This document shows positions 55,500 to 64,000 of a stretch of DNA of 64,000 nucleotides, piece after piece. How positions within the stretch are numbered: position 1 is the first letter of the stretch; every line of letters begins with the position of its first letter. The stretch is from Harmothoe impar (Eukaryota > Annelida > Polychaeta > Phyllodocida > Polynoidae). The translations under genes were made by a program, and so were the position numbers. Under the pieces are notes generated by a model that saw only the letters and a list, made by a program, of their open reading frames with translations, had not been told where the DNA came from and ran no database searches. Location of the stretch: assembly GCA_947462335.1 (NCBI GenBank), contig OX381720.1, forward strand, positions 69,501 through 133,500, read 5' to 3'.

Positions 55500-55594
55500 A
55501 AAATCTCTGCGGAGGTGTAGTATTGGCAGTAAAACCTCTGAGGTGTGGCCGAGGAGGTTTTACAGCAAATACTACACCTCCGCGGAGGTTTTCT
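55500..55594. repeat. ~90-bp hairpin (GGAGGTGTAGTATT arms)
   Basis: GCGGAGGTGTAGTATTGGCA at the left and TACAGCAAATACTACACCTC at the right are inverted copies, and the inner GTAAAACCTC/GAGGTTTTAC also pairs. Only a short loop (about 20 nt) remains unpaired. It is a good MITE or structured-RNA candidate. Confidence 0.75.
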
Positions 55595-55774
55595 AGCTTA
55601 TACTCCATGACTGCTTCATACAGTCATAAGCTGTTGTAGGAAATTGCTGATTTAAGGAATTATGTAGAAAAATATGTGTGTCAGTTTAAGGTGGGATTCG
55701 CACCTGCACCAATCAAATTAACTACAACACATAACAATGCCCTCCAGTTTTGTACAGCTCTCAGCAGCACTCTG

Positions 55775-55855
55775 TTACCTAATGGCTAGGGCTAATGTCC
55801 AGAACACCACATCATGTGGGTTTGAGTCCATCTCTACCCCAGATTAGATACACCT
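55775..55855 (+). repeat. tRNA-like SINE segment
   Basis: TAATGGCTAGGGCTAATG (A-box-like) and GGGTTTGAGTCCATC (B-box-like), 35-40 nt apart. Confidence 0.35.
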
Positions 55856-56107
55856 TTTGAACGTGTTGCATTATTATACACAATTAAATGATTTGTCTTT
55901 CTTATAGTATTTTTTGTTTTTTTAAATGATTTTATATATAATTCTCATCAACACTGATCATCACAAATAAAATTAATACATAAAATAAGTGCAAAAATAT
56001 AGAATGGCTTGTGAACTCAACCCAAAGTGTTTTTGAGTTTCAGGATCTGCTTACTATTCAACAATTTTTCCCCTTTTTTGGGGGGGGCTTCAATGTGCAA
56101 CTCATTA

Positions 56108-56215
56108 GGGACCTTTAGCAAACCCGATGTAGGTCATTGAACCCAGATGTATCCTATCCTTTCAGCACTGCTACGTCTGTGTTTTATATGTATTTACATG
56201 GTTGCTAAAGGTCCC
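56108..56215. mobile_element. TA-flanked MITE (GGGACCTTTAGCAA family), intact copy
   Basis: From GGGACCTTTAGCAAACC to GGTTGCTAAAGGTCCC, flanked by TA (56106-56107, 56216-56217). At about 108 bp it gives the family its full length. The internal GCACTGCTACGTCTG matches the copies at 12718 and 13620. Confidence 0.85.
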
Positions 56216-56324
56216 TACTATGCCCCATCGCTGGAGAATAATTTCTCATATTTCTCATTATTCACATATTTCACTTCACCTACAGTAGATGTTTTACAGG
56301 CCTCATACTATGTGTTGGCGCCGT

Positions 56325-56390
56325 GGCCCTGTGGTCAAGGGGCTGGTGCAGTAGTCTTACCCACTTGGGTTTGAGTCCCACTAGTCCCTG
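56325..56390 (+). repeat. tRNA-like SINE segment
   Basis: CCGTGGCCCTGTGGTCAAGG (A box) and TGGGTTTGAGTCCCACTAG (B box) are like the segment at 13113. Confidence 0.5.
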
Positions 56391-56424
56391 TTTTTTTCAT
56401 ATCATATAAGGCACAAAATCTCCG

Positions 56425-56545
56425 CTCAGATTTCACAAAATCTCCGGACAGCACCTACAAAACCTCTAGACAGCACCTACAAGACCTCCGGACAGCACTC
56501 CCAGTCACAAAACCTCTGCACAGCACTAACAAAATCTCCGGTCAG
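56425..56545 (+). repeat. Minisatellite of ~27 bp, about five units
   Basis: Units of the form ACAAAATCTCCGGACAGCAC with CT/TC variation. Confidence 0.7.
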
Positions 56546-56734
56546 GGTAGAATAAGCACCGATATTAAAATAAACCTACAGTAAGAACAATAGGCCCAAC
56601 ACCCAGGTTGAGTATAATGATGAAAAACCTCATTAAAACGGATAAAAGTCATATTGTGTATCAGATTATAGCTAATAATGCCAGCAATGCAAACGTATAG
56701 AAATAACTTACATTTTCCCCATCTCTAAAGATCA

Positions 56735-56895
56735 ATTAATTCTTAACCAATAAAATGTGATTCTTGGCCAAAAAAACTGTAAATTGTCCTATACATTTTG
56801 GCCTGCAAGTAGAAAAAAAACAAACCCCAAAAAACAACCCTCCCTCGTCAGATTTCTCAGACCTTGGTGATGAGATACCACCTTTTTCATGAATA
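56735..56895 (-). repeat. Dispersed repeat shared with 31087-31230
   Basis: The reverse complement of this block (TCTCATCACCAAGGTCTGAG ... GGCCAAAATGTATAG) matches 31106-31235 in the LINE insertion with few changes. With the match at about 55431-55456 it suggests a second, inverted and expanded copy of part of that element across 55370-56895. Confidence 0.65.
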
Positions 56896-57225
56896 GCCTT
56901 ATCTTTTTGTTTAGTGCGGAGGCAGGGTACAGAATCCTTGCAACTCTCAAAGTGATTCAGCTGATAGGGGAGGCAAAGTGAGTTAAACAGGTGCTTCTTA
57001 TAACCTGATTCTACTGTAATTGAATGAATCAGCCTTAGGGGGGCGAGATGATAGTCAGTGTCCTGCTGTAGAACATCATAAGCATGTAACATGTCAGGTA
57101 GGTTATGTTTTTAGGGAGAGTTATGTTGATCAGAATTTTAGTTTTCCCTTTCCTCTAATATAATTTGCCTTTGGTAAATTGGTTCCCAAGCAAAATGTAT
57201 AATCTGTGTCTGCCTTATCCCATAG

Positions 57226-57296
57226 TGCGGCTGTGGTACTCCTCCTGCTTGCACCAGCTCTTGCAGCTGAACATGGGCAGGAAGAACTGAGGCCAG
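57226..57296 (+). CDS. Candidate host exon a (hydrophobic leader-like)
   Basis: 71 bp preceded by the acceptor-like CTGCCTTATCCCATAG and followed by GCGAGT, a possible GC-type donor. Phase: 1 nt, 23 codons, 1 nt. It encodes AAVVLLLLAPALAAEHGQEE, which looks like the end of a signal peptide with an AxA cleavage site. The first exon with the Met would lie upstream. It joins exon b in phase (G|GA). Confidence 0.4.
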
Positions 57297-57578
57297 GCGA
57301 GTTATCCTAATCTAATACTGAATTATCGAGCTGTGTCAACCAGTTTTTGAAATTCACTTTGTGAATAAAATACTTTATAAATTCAATCACCCAATTATAT
57401 TTGCTAAGACAATAAGCGTCTCCCTTTGCAGTATTATTTGCAGCAGTAGCACTACCAATTCATAAGTTAAAAAGGATGCACACAAATAGATTTCTGATAT
57501 GGTTTTGGAATAGCCTCGATACTTTGGTGAAAATGGTTCTATTTCCTTGATATATTCTGTCATAGATCTTTATTTTAG

Positions 57579-57769
57579 GAGGTGGGGATGGAACATTTAA
57601 TACAACTTTGGCAAGAGATACAGACCAACCAAATCCCTCTACAGAACTTGACTCACTGACAACAATGGTAGAAGACTGGAGCCCCTTCCCCCCTGGAGAT
57701 ATTCTGAACAATGCATTTCTCAGGAAGGCTAAGTTCTGTCATGTATTGTGTTACGATGAGACAAAACTG
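57579..57769 (+). CDS. Candidate host exon b
   Basis: 191 bp between AG (TCTTTATTTTAG) and the strong donor GTAAGT. It reads in one open frame: a Thr/Pro/Asp-rich stretch with a possible N-glycosylation site (FNTT), then FLRKAKFCHVLCYDETKL. It starts by completing a split codon from exon a and ends on a whole codon, which fits exon c. I do not recognise the protein. The opposite-strand ORF here (57460-57711) looks like its shadow. Confidence 0.5.
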
Positions 57770-57910
57770 GTAAGTGTACTTTAACCTTATTCAGCACATT
57801 AAGCAACAATATATGTCACATTGTATGAATTCACCAAAGCAGATGTAAACCAAGGGTTCATTTCTCAAGTTGGTAAGGTTCATTCTGCTAAGCATTGATT
57901 AACATTTCAG

Positions 57911-58003
57911 GATAGAATTACAGTGGACGATTCAGAGGACTCTATGGTTCGTAGTTGTAGTAAATGGCACCCCATGATGATTGCAGCCCTCATACATGAC
58001 TAA
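57911..58003 (+). CDS. Candidate host exon c (3' end)
   Basis: Follows the acceptor AACATTTCAG and reads 30 codons to a TAA: DRITVDDSEDSMVRSCSKWH and a short end IAALIHD. The phase matches exon b. The E3 LTR begins about 55 bp after the stop, so the gene may be cut here and the stop may be accidental. Together the three blocks suggest a short secreted or membrane protein. Confidence 0.45.
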   Translation, partial: DRITVDDSEDSMVRSCSKWHPMMIAALIHD

Positions 58004-58057
58004 ATCATCCAGATTGATATGCATATGTTATAAACGATACTTTGTCCTTTATAATAT

Positions 58058-58453
58058 TGTTATATTATTAAGTAAAGAACCAAAGTTGACACAGTTCGGA
58101 TCAAGTGTACAGGTTGCGAATATCAAGTTTATTCAGGAACCTAGACAGGCAACGCTTTATCAGTGCGAACTCCCTATAGAGTTCGGAGCGGGTCAGTAGG
58201 CTCGTAGCCGATACCATCTCTGTCCAAGAGGGGATCCAGAGTGACCGACAAGTCCTATCAGATGCCGGCTATATATAGGCAGCCAGCCTGCGCGCGCACA
58301 CGCAGACCAGAAGCCTATAGCGACCTCTGTCCATACCCGAGGCCCGGGGCAGGTGCTGCCACCTGCCGTCAGGCTGAAGGGTTCGGGCGGAGTTCGCAAC
58401 ACAGTATCCAACAGAACCCGTCATATAAACCCCTTATAACCCTAGCCCCTACA
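58058..58453 (-). repeat. E3 3' LTR
   Basis: About 396 bp, from TGTTATATTATTAAG (start estimated) to CCCCTACA. It shares the CCCCTACA end with E1 and, reversed, the PPT context next to it. The left boundary is not confirmed by a duplication. Confidence 0.55.
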
Positions 58454-59324
58454 CTACCCCCTACCAGATAATAACCAGGAGGTAAATAATTAGGGTTAAA
58501 GTCCGAAAACACTTCGGACTGGCATTATCTTATAAACACCACCTCAGGGGCTCTAATATAGTTACACATTAGAAATATGGTTGTTCTGTGGAACCGATAA
58601 GTTATTATTTACACACAAATATATATATTGAATGTAATAGACATTACACTCTACTCCCTTGGATAAATAGAGTTAACCTATATATACTGACTATAAATAC
58701 ACCTGAGTATTTGAACACTTGAAACAAATGGTATCTCAAAAAACATTTCGTCCCTCCAGGACTCCGAGTTGTTTATAAACTCGTAGTTATAATATTACTA
58801 GAAGTGATAACCACTATCACCTTCATTATTAACTTTATGTATTAATGTGTATTAATACTGGAACAATAAAAACAGCTTAAATAGTCTCCATCGAAGATCA
58901 GGCTTCTTGGCACTTGAGATGTTGCATTTCGGCCGGGGTTCAGGACCTACTTTGCATTCCGTCCCTACTACCCGGATTAGAAAAGTTCATTAGCCCTACT
59001 CGGGAGCATGATGGTCTGAAAAAAAAATTATGTTCTGCCTCCTGGCAATCTTCGAACAATAATTAGGAAAACTCGGTCCTGATAAAAAAAAGATATTGGT
59101 CTACAGACCTGGTCTATATAGTGTTCCTATCCCGAGTGATGGCTCCTGTCCGGATCTCCCGTCCCACTCCGTCAGTACTTCTTCCTGACAGGCCAGATCC
59201 TTGCGTACCTGGCCCGCCCTGCTCTGCTGTCTGGATCCCGGGCACCCTGACATAGGGTGCTATACTAATGGGGGCAGTATCTCGCAATACTCCCCCCGAC
59301 AGGTAGACGCCTTATAGGGTGGTC
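58454..59324 (-). other. E3 PPT and 3' untranslated region
   Basis: On the minus strand CTGGTAGGGGGTAG lies next to the LTR and matches the E1 PPT. The rest is AT-rich and non-coding. Confidence 0.55.
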
Positions 59325-59669
59325 CTAATCAGCGTCTGTTCTGCTGTCGGACTCAGCCTCTGGGGCTTTATCCTCATCATCAGAGTCTGGCTCTTCCTCT
59401 GCCAGATCCAGTTCCCGAAGCCAGGCTTCGATCATTTCCCTGGATCCGTCCCATTCAGACATCTCATGTCCAAAACATGACTCAAACTTAAGACGTTCCT
59501 TGGTGAGTTTCTTCTGGGCATCCTTAGTGGCCCTCTTCTGCTTTAGTTTGTCAACTTTAGCCTGCTCCTGTTCTTTCTGAACCTTTTCAGTCTCAGTCTG
59601 AACACTAGCTCGGGCTGCTTCCTTTTGGATATTGGACTCAGCTCGGTGCAAATGGTGGACGCAGTTCAA
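59325..59669 (-). pseudogene. E3 ORF3, C-terminal coiled coil
   Basis: A highly charged coiled coil (VQKEQEQAKVDKLKQKRATK) of about 60 residues followed by the family end motif FESCFGHEMSEWDG and an acidic tail. Parallel to E1 7091-7465 and E2 49529-49753. Confidence 0.7.
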
Positions 59670-60780
59670 CTATAACGTTGTCACCTCCATGCACAGGTTG
59701 TTTAACAGGCTATGAAAGTTGTCCTGCCAACCGTTCCTGACCGGCCTCAAATGATTTGAAATCCGCCGGAGGAAAATGCATTGGTGCCCTCTGTTGTAGT
59801 ATTAGGGCACAGTCGGGCAGAGTCTCTGAGGCAGTACTCTGCGTCGATGGAGGCTTAAGCTTCGAGCCATGCACTAATTTTAGTTTCCCGGTTTGAGTGA
59901 AGACTTGCGTCTCCCCCCCGGATCAATGGGACATCTGGGAAAGCGTCGTCGAAGCTTTCCCCAGTGCCCACATCTGGATCCTCTACCGGATCAGGCTTGC
60001 CCAGAGTCGGTCCATACGAAGGACCCGACTTCCGGTCGATCTTTCTGGAGTCAAAAGTGGGTCCTTTGCACTCATCCGCCACTCTCTCCAACACTGAAGG
60101 CTTCTCTGAGCTTTTAGTCAGCGGTCGCTTTACGGCGGTTGGCTCAGAGGGTTGCCCCTCTCTCTTCATAGCCCGCTTGGGCCTTGTCTTCGACTGATGC
60201 TCCACGAACGAGTCATAGAGCACCCCCTCCCAAATATGAAGAGCGGCTCGGTCTTGGTTTACGTTGTAGAAAACCTTGACAATTCACTTCTCACTTGAAC
60301 CAAAGTCCAAGGTGACATTCTCCATATGTTCTGATCCGTAGGAGGACCAGACTTTATGGGGCGCAGCTTGGATGCGTTCCGAGGCAATCTCTAGAGAGAG
60401 CTTGTGCTTCAGGGCCATATGTCAGATGATGTCAGCTCTCAGAACAAATTGACCTCCATCAGGGCAGTCCTCACTCCCCTTTGAGCCTACACTCACGCAG
60501 TGATACCGAATGTAATGACGTACGTGCTTCTCATTTAGGTGGCGTGCGAACCTGACGTTTGTATGCCAAGTTCTGGGGGTGCCATGGCTCGCATCCTCAT
60601 TTTGGCAAGTCGTGAATGGACAAGGGGTGTCTAATGCCCAAAAGAACTTAGCCTATTGCTGGAAGTTATAGTAGCTCTTTTTAGAGGTACGTACCTTCTC
60701 CAGTATGTTGTAGTGGTACAACAACACAGACCTATCCAATGGATCTTTCTTGATCCATTCCACATCCTAGGAGTAACCAT
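59670..60780 (-). pseudogene. E3 ORF3, Cys/His finger region and linker
   Basis: Minus-strand frames: EWIKKDPLDRSVLLYHYN, then SYYNFQQ, CPFTTC, FARHLNEKHVRHYIRYHC and IIWHMALKHK, then LHIWEGVLYDSFVEHQ and a basic linker (KRAMKREG). This aligns along its length with E1 16126-16758 and the part of E1 beyond the foldback insertion. In-frame stops near 60660 and 60287. The Cys and His positions are conserved between the copies, so the fingers were under constraint. Confidence 0.7.
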
Positions 60781-61380
60781 CAGCATTGGTCTCCGGAGGG
60801 TGCTGTGAAGAATGGTTATCCTTCACACAATCCCCCACACACATAGGCGCAACAAATTTAAACTTTCCCACTGCGTTAGCTTTGAGAGCAGTCTCCACCA
60901 GCGCAGCAAGGTCATCGGGGGGCATCTTATCTATGCCCGACAGTACAGGGTCTACCTCTACCAGGGTTTTCCCCGCCTCCAGAGATGCTTGCCGAATGGC
61001 TTCCTGCAGGATACGACCCCGCTGGTTAGCCCTCTCCTGGCGAGCTGTGAGGTTCGTGCGAACCGCCGTGGACTCCTGCTGTATTATTTCCTCCTCCTTG
61101 GCGGCATCAGCGATAGACTCTTTGTTTCTCTGTGCTACCTCATGGGCAAGCTTCATGGCTGGAGTTTTCAGTCACTTCTTTTCGCGCCATCCGAGGACCG
61201 TGCGAAATTCGGCGAATGTCTCCATATCCGAATCTAAGGTTGCCAATGCATCAGTACGATGCTCAGCAACTGCCAGGAGGCGTTCCTTGCGGGTCTCCTC
61301 CCCTATCCCTTCCAGACAAGCATTTAGACGGTCAGGAAACCAAGTGGGCACCAGTCTCCCAGCAGAGCCGGACCCCAAAA
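60767..61380 (-). pseudogene. E3 ORF3, alpha-helical middle part
   Basis: A continuous frame with one stop near 61173: helical, Glu/Arg/Ala-rich sequence (HRTDALATLDSDMETFAEF; NKESIADAAKEEEIIQQES; LTARQERANQRGRILQEA) leading to the finger region. Predicted coiled coil; unknown function. Confidence 0.55.
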
Positions 61381-61518
61381 TGTGCTGATCAAGGTGAAAT
61401 CAACTAACTCAGCCTCTTATTTGCTTAATTGACTGATTAAGCTCCTACGGAGTGTTCTTGGGACCGGGTTGGCGTCCTTCATCCACTCTTCATGTTGGTG
61501 GGGAGCCAGGATACCTCC

Positions 61519-62779
61519 TTATCCCCCAACTGAAGCTCCACCACCGGTAGCCTTGCCAAGTTTCCCGGACTTGTCCGAAGTATCCAGTGCGGAATGCTCC
61601 GAACCCAGCACAGGCTCCTTCGGCGGGGGTGCTGGTGGATTAACTACTGGTTTCATAGGTGCCGGGGGCTCCGGTACCTTAAAACTTGCCGTCACTGTGT
61701 CAGCCAGGACCTCTCCTAATGTGGCGACCACATGGGCTCCGTCAGGAGTGGTGTCCCCATCCATAGCCTCCTCAAGGTGAGGTTGAGGCTCCTCCAGGAT
61801 GCCCAACGTGTTTGTTGTCTTCGGACGAGCCCCGGTGCCGCTGTGCTCGGCGAGTACTGCAGTGGCTGCAGCGGTGGCAAGGGCTGCTGTAGCCATTACT
61901 GCAGGACTCGCATCCAGTCCCTTTAACAGGCAAAATAAATCCGTCATCGGGACCGTGTCCAATTTCTTGGTCAAAGTCTCCCGAACCGGTTTCTGCGCTG
62001 TAGCTCCTCCGGGTTTCCTTAGTCCGGCAGAACTCGTGGTTTTAGTGTCCACGTTTCCCTTTGTCTTGGGTTCGGTTTTCACCTCAACCTTGCCCTTGGG
62101 TATAGTCTCGGCTTTCGCCTCGACCTTTGAACTGCTTCGGATTTGATACCGCACTGCTAATGGTGGCCACCGGATCCTACCTGGTCTTAGTACTCGGAGT
62201 GCTAAGTTTCTTAGGTTCAGGCTTCTTCGGCTCAGACTTCTCAACTTTGGGTTGAGCTTTCTTACCGGGCCCGGACTGCTTTGTAACCTTCGAAGCAGAT
62301 CGGTCGGTAGACTTGGATCTGTCTCGGTTTACCTTCTTGCCACCGGTCTTCGGACCAGAGGCATCACTGTCGTCACTGTGGGTGGCGGTGTCCTTTATGG
62401 ACAATCGGGGGTTCACCGTCTTTTTTATAGCCGGTGGGATACTCAGGCTTACCAACCAGGATGGTTGGCAAGCGGCTCCGGTGGGTTCAGACTCTTTCCC
62501 GGCGAGTTCCAATCCCTCAGGCAGTTTGAAGTCATCTTCACACTCTGGCGAGGGTGACTTCTGGATCGGTGAGACAGCGGGAGTAACCTCCATCTCCGCA
62601 ATTCTCTCACTAAGCTCGTCCCCTGAGTCTTGGTTGGCTCCTAGGAGTCCTTCGACAGCCGAAGCCATCTCAGGATCGACAAGTGGTTCTGAGTGGTGGA
62701 GCTGTTGCTCGGCCATCCTTACCGGCAGTGGGTGTCTTATGACAGAGGTATTGACGGGATACACAAAGTTCGCCCCCAC
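61519..62779 (-). pseudogene. E3 ORF3, N-terminal low-complexity part
   Basis: Two overlapping frames. 62177-62779 starts, probably at the Met near 62720 (MAEQQLHHSEPLVDPEMAS), with an acidic stretch followed by a Lys/Ser/Pro-rich region. 61519-62244 holds Lys/Thr-rich and Ala-rich sequence (MATAALATAAATAVLAEHSG) and a Pro-rich end. Composition matches the E1 ORF3 start. Confidence 0.5.
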
Positions 62780-63158
62780 CCTCTTTTGTAAAACCGACCA
62801 CAGAAAGGAGTGTACTCGCTTACCACCTCTTTTATGTCACTTGCTCCTCTCAAAGCTGCCCAAAAACATGATCCGTCGCCTCTGGATGTCGCCGCTACTG
62901 ATCAGGCTCACGCCAAAATCAATATGGCTGTTCCTCACTTTTGTTTTCAAAACAAAGCGCATGTGCGGCGTCTCGCATGATTGAAGGCTGTTATCCCGGG
63001 TGACCCAATTCCAAATAAATCAGGTCACGACCTCTCCAGCCCTGCAGCTCGGGTTTATAGGGATCAACACGCTACACGGGCGGCTCACAAAAGTCAAAAA
63101 GTACTTCAAATAAGGAGCTCATCGGGAGTATTAGGAGATATATATGGGAAATCAAAGA

Positions 63159-63437
63159 TTATCCCACTGGATTATCCGTCCACCACCCTCTTTTCCGTGC
63201 CCTCCTTCCTTCGCTTGCCGAGACTTTCTTTTTCACAGGCTTTTTGGGCTTTTTCCGTACCCGCCTTGTAGGGATATCCTCTGACACCCCCTCCAAGGGT
63301 ACAAATTTTGCCTCCGAATTTACATCTTCCACCTCCTTTTCCGGGGTGAGCTCCCTCCCAGCCCAAGTACGTAACCGAGCCACATGGCTCTTCTGGATAC
63401 GCCCTGCCTCGTACTGAATCAATACAGTCAGCTTCAT
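63159..63437 (-). pseudogene. E3 integrase C-terminal tail
   Basis: Reads LTVLIQYEAGRIQKSHVARL, then RTWAGRELTPEK and a basic tail (RRVRKKPKKPVKKK). It matches the end of E1 integrase (LYKSNVARLRRWHGD). The rest of pol is missing. Confidence 0.65.
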
Positions 63438-63439
63438 TT

Positions 63440-64000
63440 GCCATCCGATCTCTGGCCTCGCAAATCTGGTTCTGGTTCAGGTTCGCATTATGGAATTCAG
63501 ACCTGACCACGCTCAGGGACTGCGTCAGTCTCTCATTCTCCTCCAGCAAAGTTGATAACCTTGCGTCTTTCTCCTTTATCTTTGAGTTTCGGTGACATAT
63601 CCAGATAAATCAATTTATCAGACCATTCTATAAACTTCGTCTGTATGGTCAGCAGTTCTCTTTGGGCAATTTTCAGTCATTCCTGCCCCCTAGCTTCCCT
63701 GTATTAGTCATCAAAGCGACCTTCCTCCGGATTGCCATACCTCCAAGGTGTAGGAGCCACTTCATGGGATCCGCCAATGTTAAACATTGACAGGTTCATC
63801 TCTTCTAATGAATGACTCATTAACTCGGGCCCTCGCAGCCTTGGAGTTTCCTCCATTCTTGGTGGTGTGGCTGCTCCCTGAAGAACATTCACACCCTTCG
63901 TTGGGGTATCTGCCTCCTCTATGGCAAATGTCCCCTCCGGGGATGAAGCTTGCGCTTCATCAGGAGACCTCCGTACTCCAGCCAGAATACGTGGTCTGTG
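63440..64000 (-). pseudogene. E3 Gag-like region, partial
   Basis: Minus-strand frames: LRGPELMSHSLEEMNLSMFN, WRYGNPEEGRFDD, then a coiled coil (LLEENERLTQSLSVVRSEFH ... CEARDRMANE) that ends at the pol deletion. The start lies beyond the window. Confidence 0.5.

Larger units (their letters stand above)
58058..64000 (-). mobile_element. Ty3/Gypsy LTR retrotransposon E3, pol-deleted, continues past the window
   Basis: Minus strand from the right edge: gag (63440-64000), integrase C-terminus (63159-63437), ORF3 (62720-59325), UTR, PPT and 3' LTR (58453-58058). RT, RNase H, the integrase core and protease are absent, because gag passes into the integrase tail within a few bases. Same family as E1 by LTR end, PPT and ORF3. 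The other LTR is outside the window. Confidence 0.8.

Noticed and set aside
57460..57711. Minus-strand 83-codon frame
   Set aside because: Overlaps the better supported plus-strand exon b with splice signals.

Overview
The window is eukaryotic, almost certainly metazoan, and almost entirely mobile DNA. It shows spliced-exon-like segments, TA-flanked mariner-type MITEs, tRNA-like SINE pieces, a CR1/Jockey-type LINE, Ty3/Gypsy elements and tyrosine-recombinase retroelements (DIRS and Ngaro types). That mix suggests an aquatic invertebrate; I cannot name the species. No bacterial operon, CRISPR array or functional rRNA/tRNA gene is visible.

Layout. 1-2961: a decayed DIRS-like element (+) whose recombinase is cut off by about 130 copies of TTC. 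3418-4205: a ~146-bp satellite. 4677-36202: one LINE on the minus strand, its 3' coding end at 4677-5068 and the rest at 28642-36202. It is split by a 23.6-kb Ty3/Gypsy element (E1, 5069-28641) flanked by the 4-bp duplication GTAT. E1 (minus strand) has LTRs, a PBS, gag, RT, RNase H, integrase and a long third ORF (ORF3) after pol. E1 is itself invaded by a solo LTR (5305-5800), a 7.8-kb foldback element (8333-16115) and a 4.35-kb element (24166-28515). The foldback element contains a 2.7-kb AACGTT-rich element, which contains a TA-flanked MITE, which contains a ~202-bp MITE, so the nest is five insertions deep inside the LINE. The LINE also carries a 1.78-kb TA-flanked insertion (29828-31605) and an Ngaro-like fragment (about 33690-35110).

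36203-45141 is non-coding with MITEs, including a pogo-like element (41251-42193) and a striking palindromic array (44206-45141). 45150-50846 is a second Gypsy element (E2, + strand) with internal deletions and its own ORF3; its presumed 3' LTR starts at 50847 and seems to be split by a fairly complete Ngaro element (minus, 51334-54828). 57226-58003 holds three exon-like blocks that join in phase and may be the 3' end of a host gene. 58058-64000 is the 3' half of a third Gypsy element (E3, minus): LTR, ORF3, integrase C-terminus and gag, with the rest of pol missing.

The most interesting points are: (i) the E1/E2/E3 family with a large post-pol ORF carrying paired Cys/His fingers and a conserved C-terminal coiled coil; (ii) a LINE whose 5' region carries NADAR-like and SGNH-hydrolase-like modules; (iii) a foldback element built of 63-bp tandem repeats; (iv) the CGATCATGTACG palindrome array. 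All calls come from reading the sequence; family names rest on motif recognition, not on a database search.
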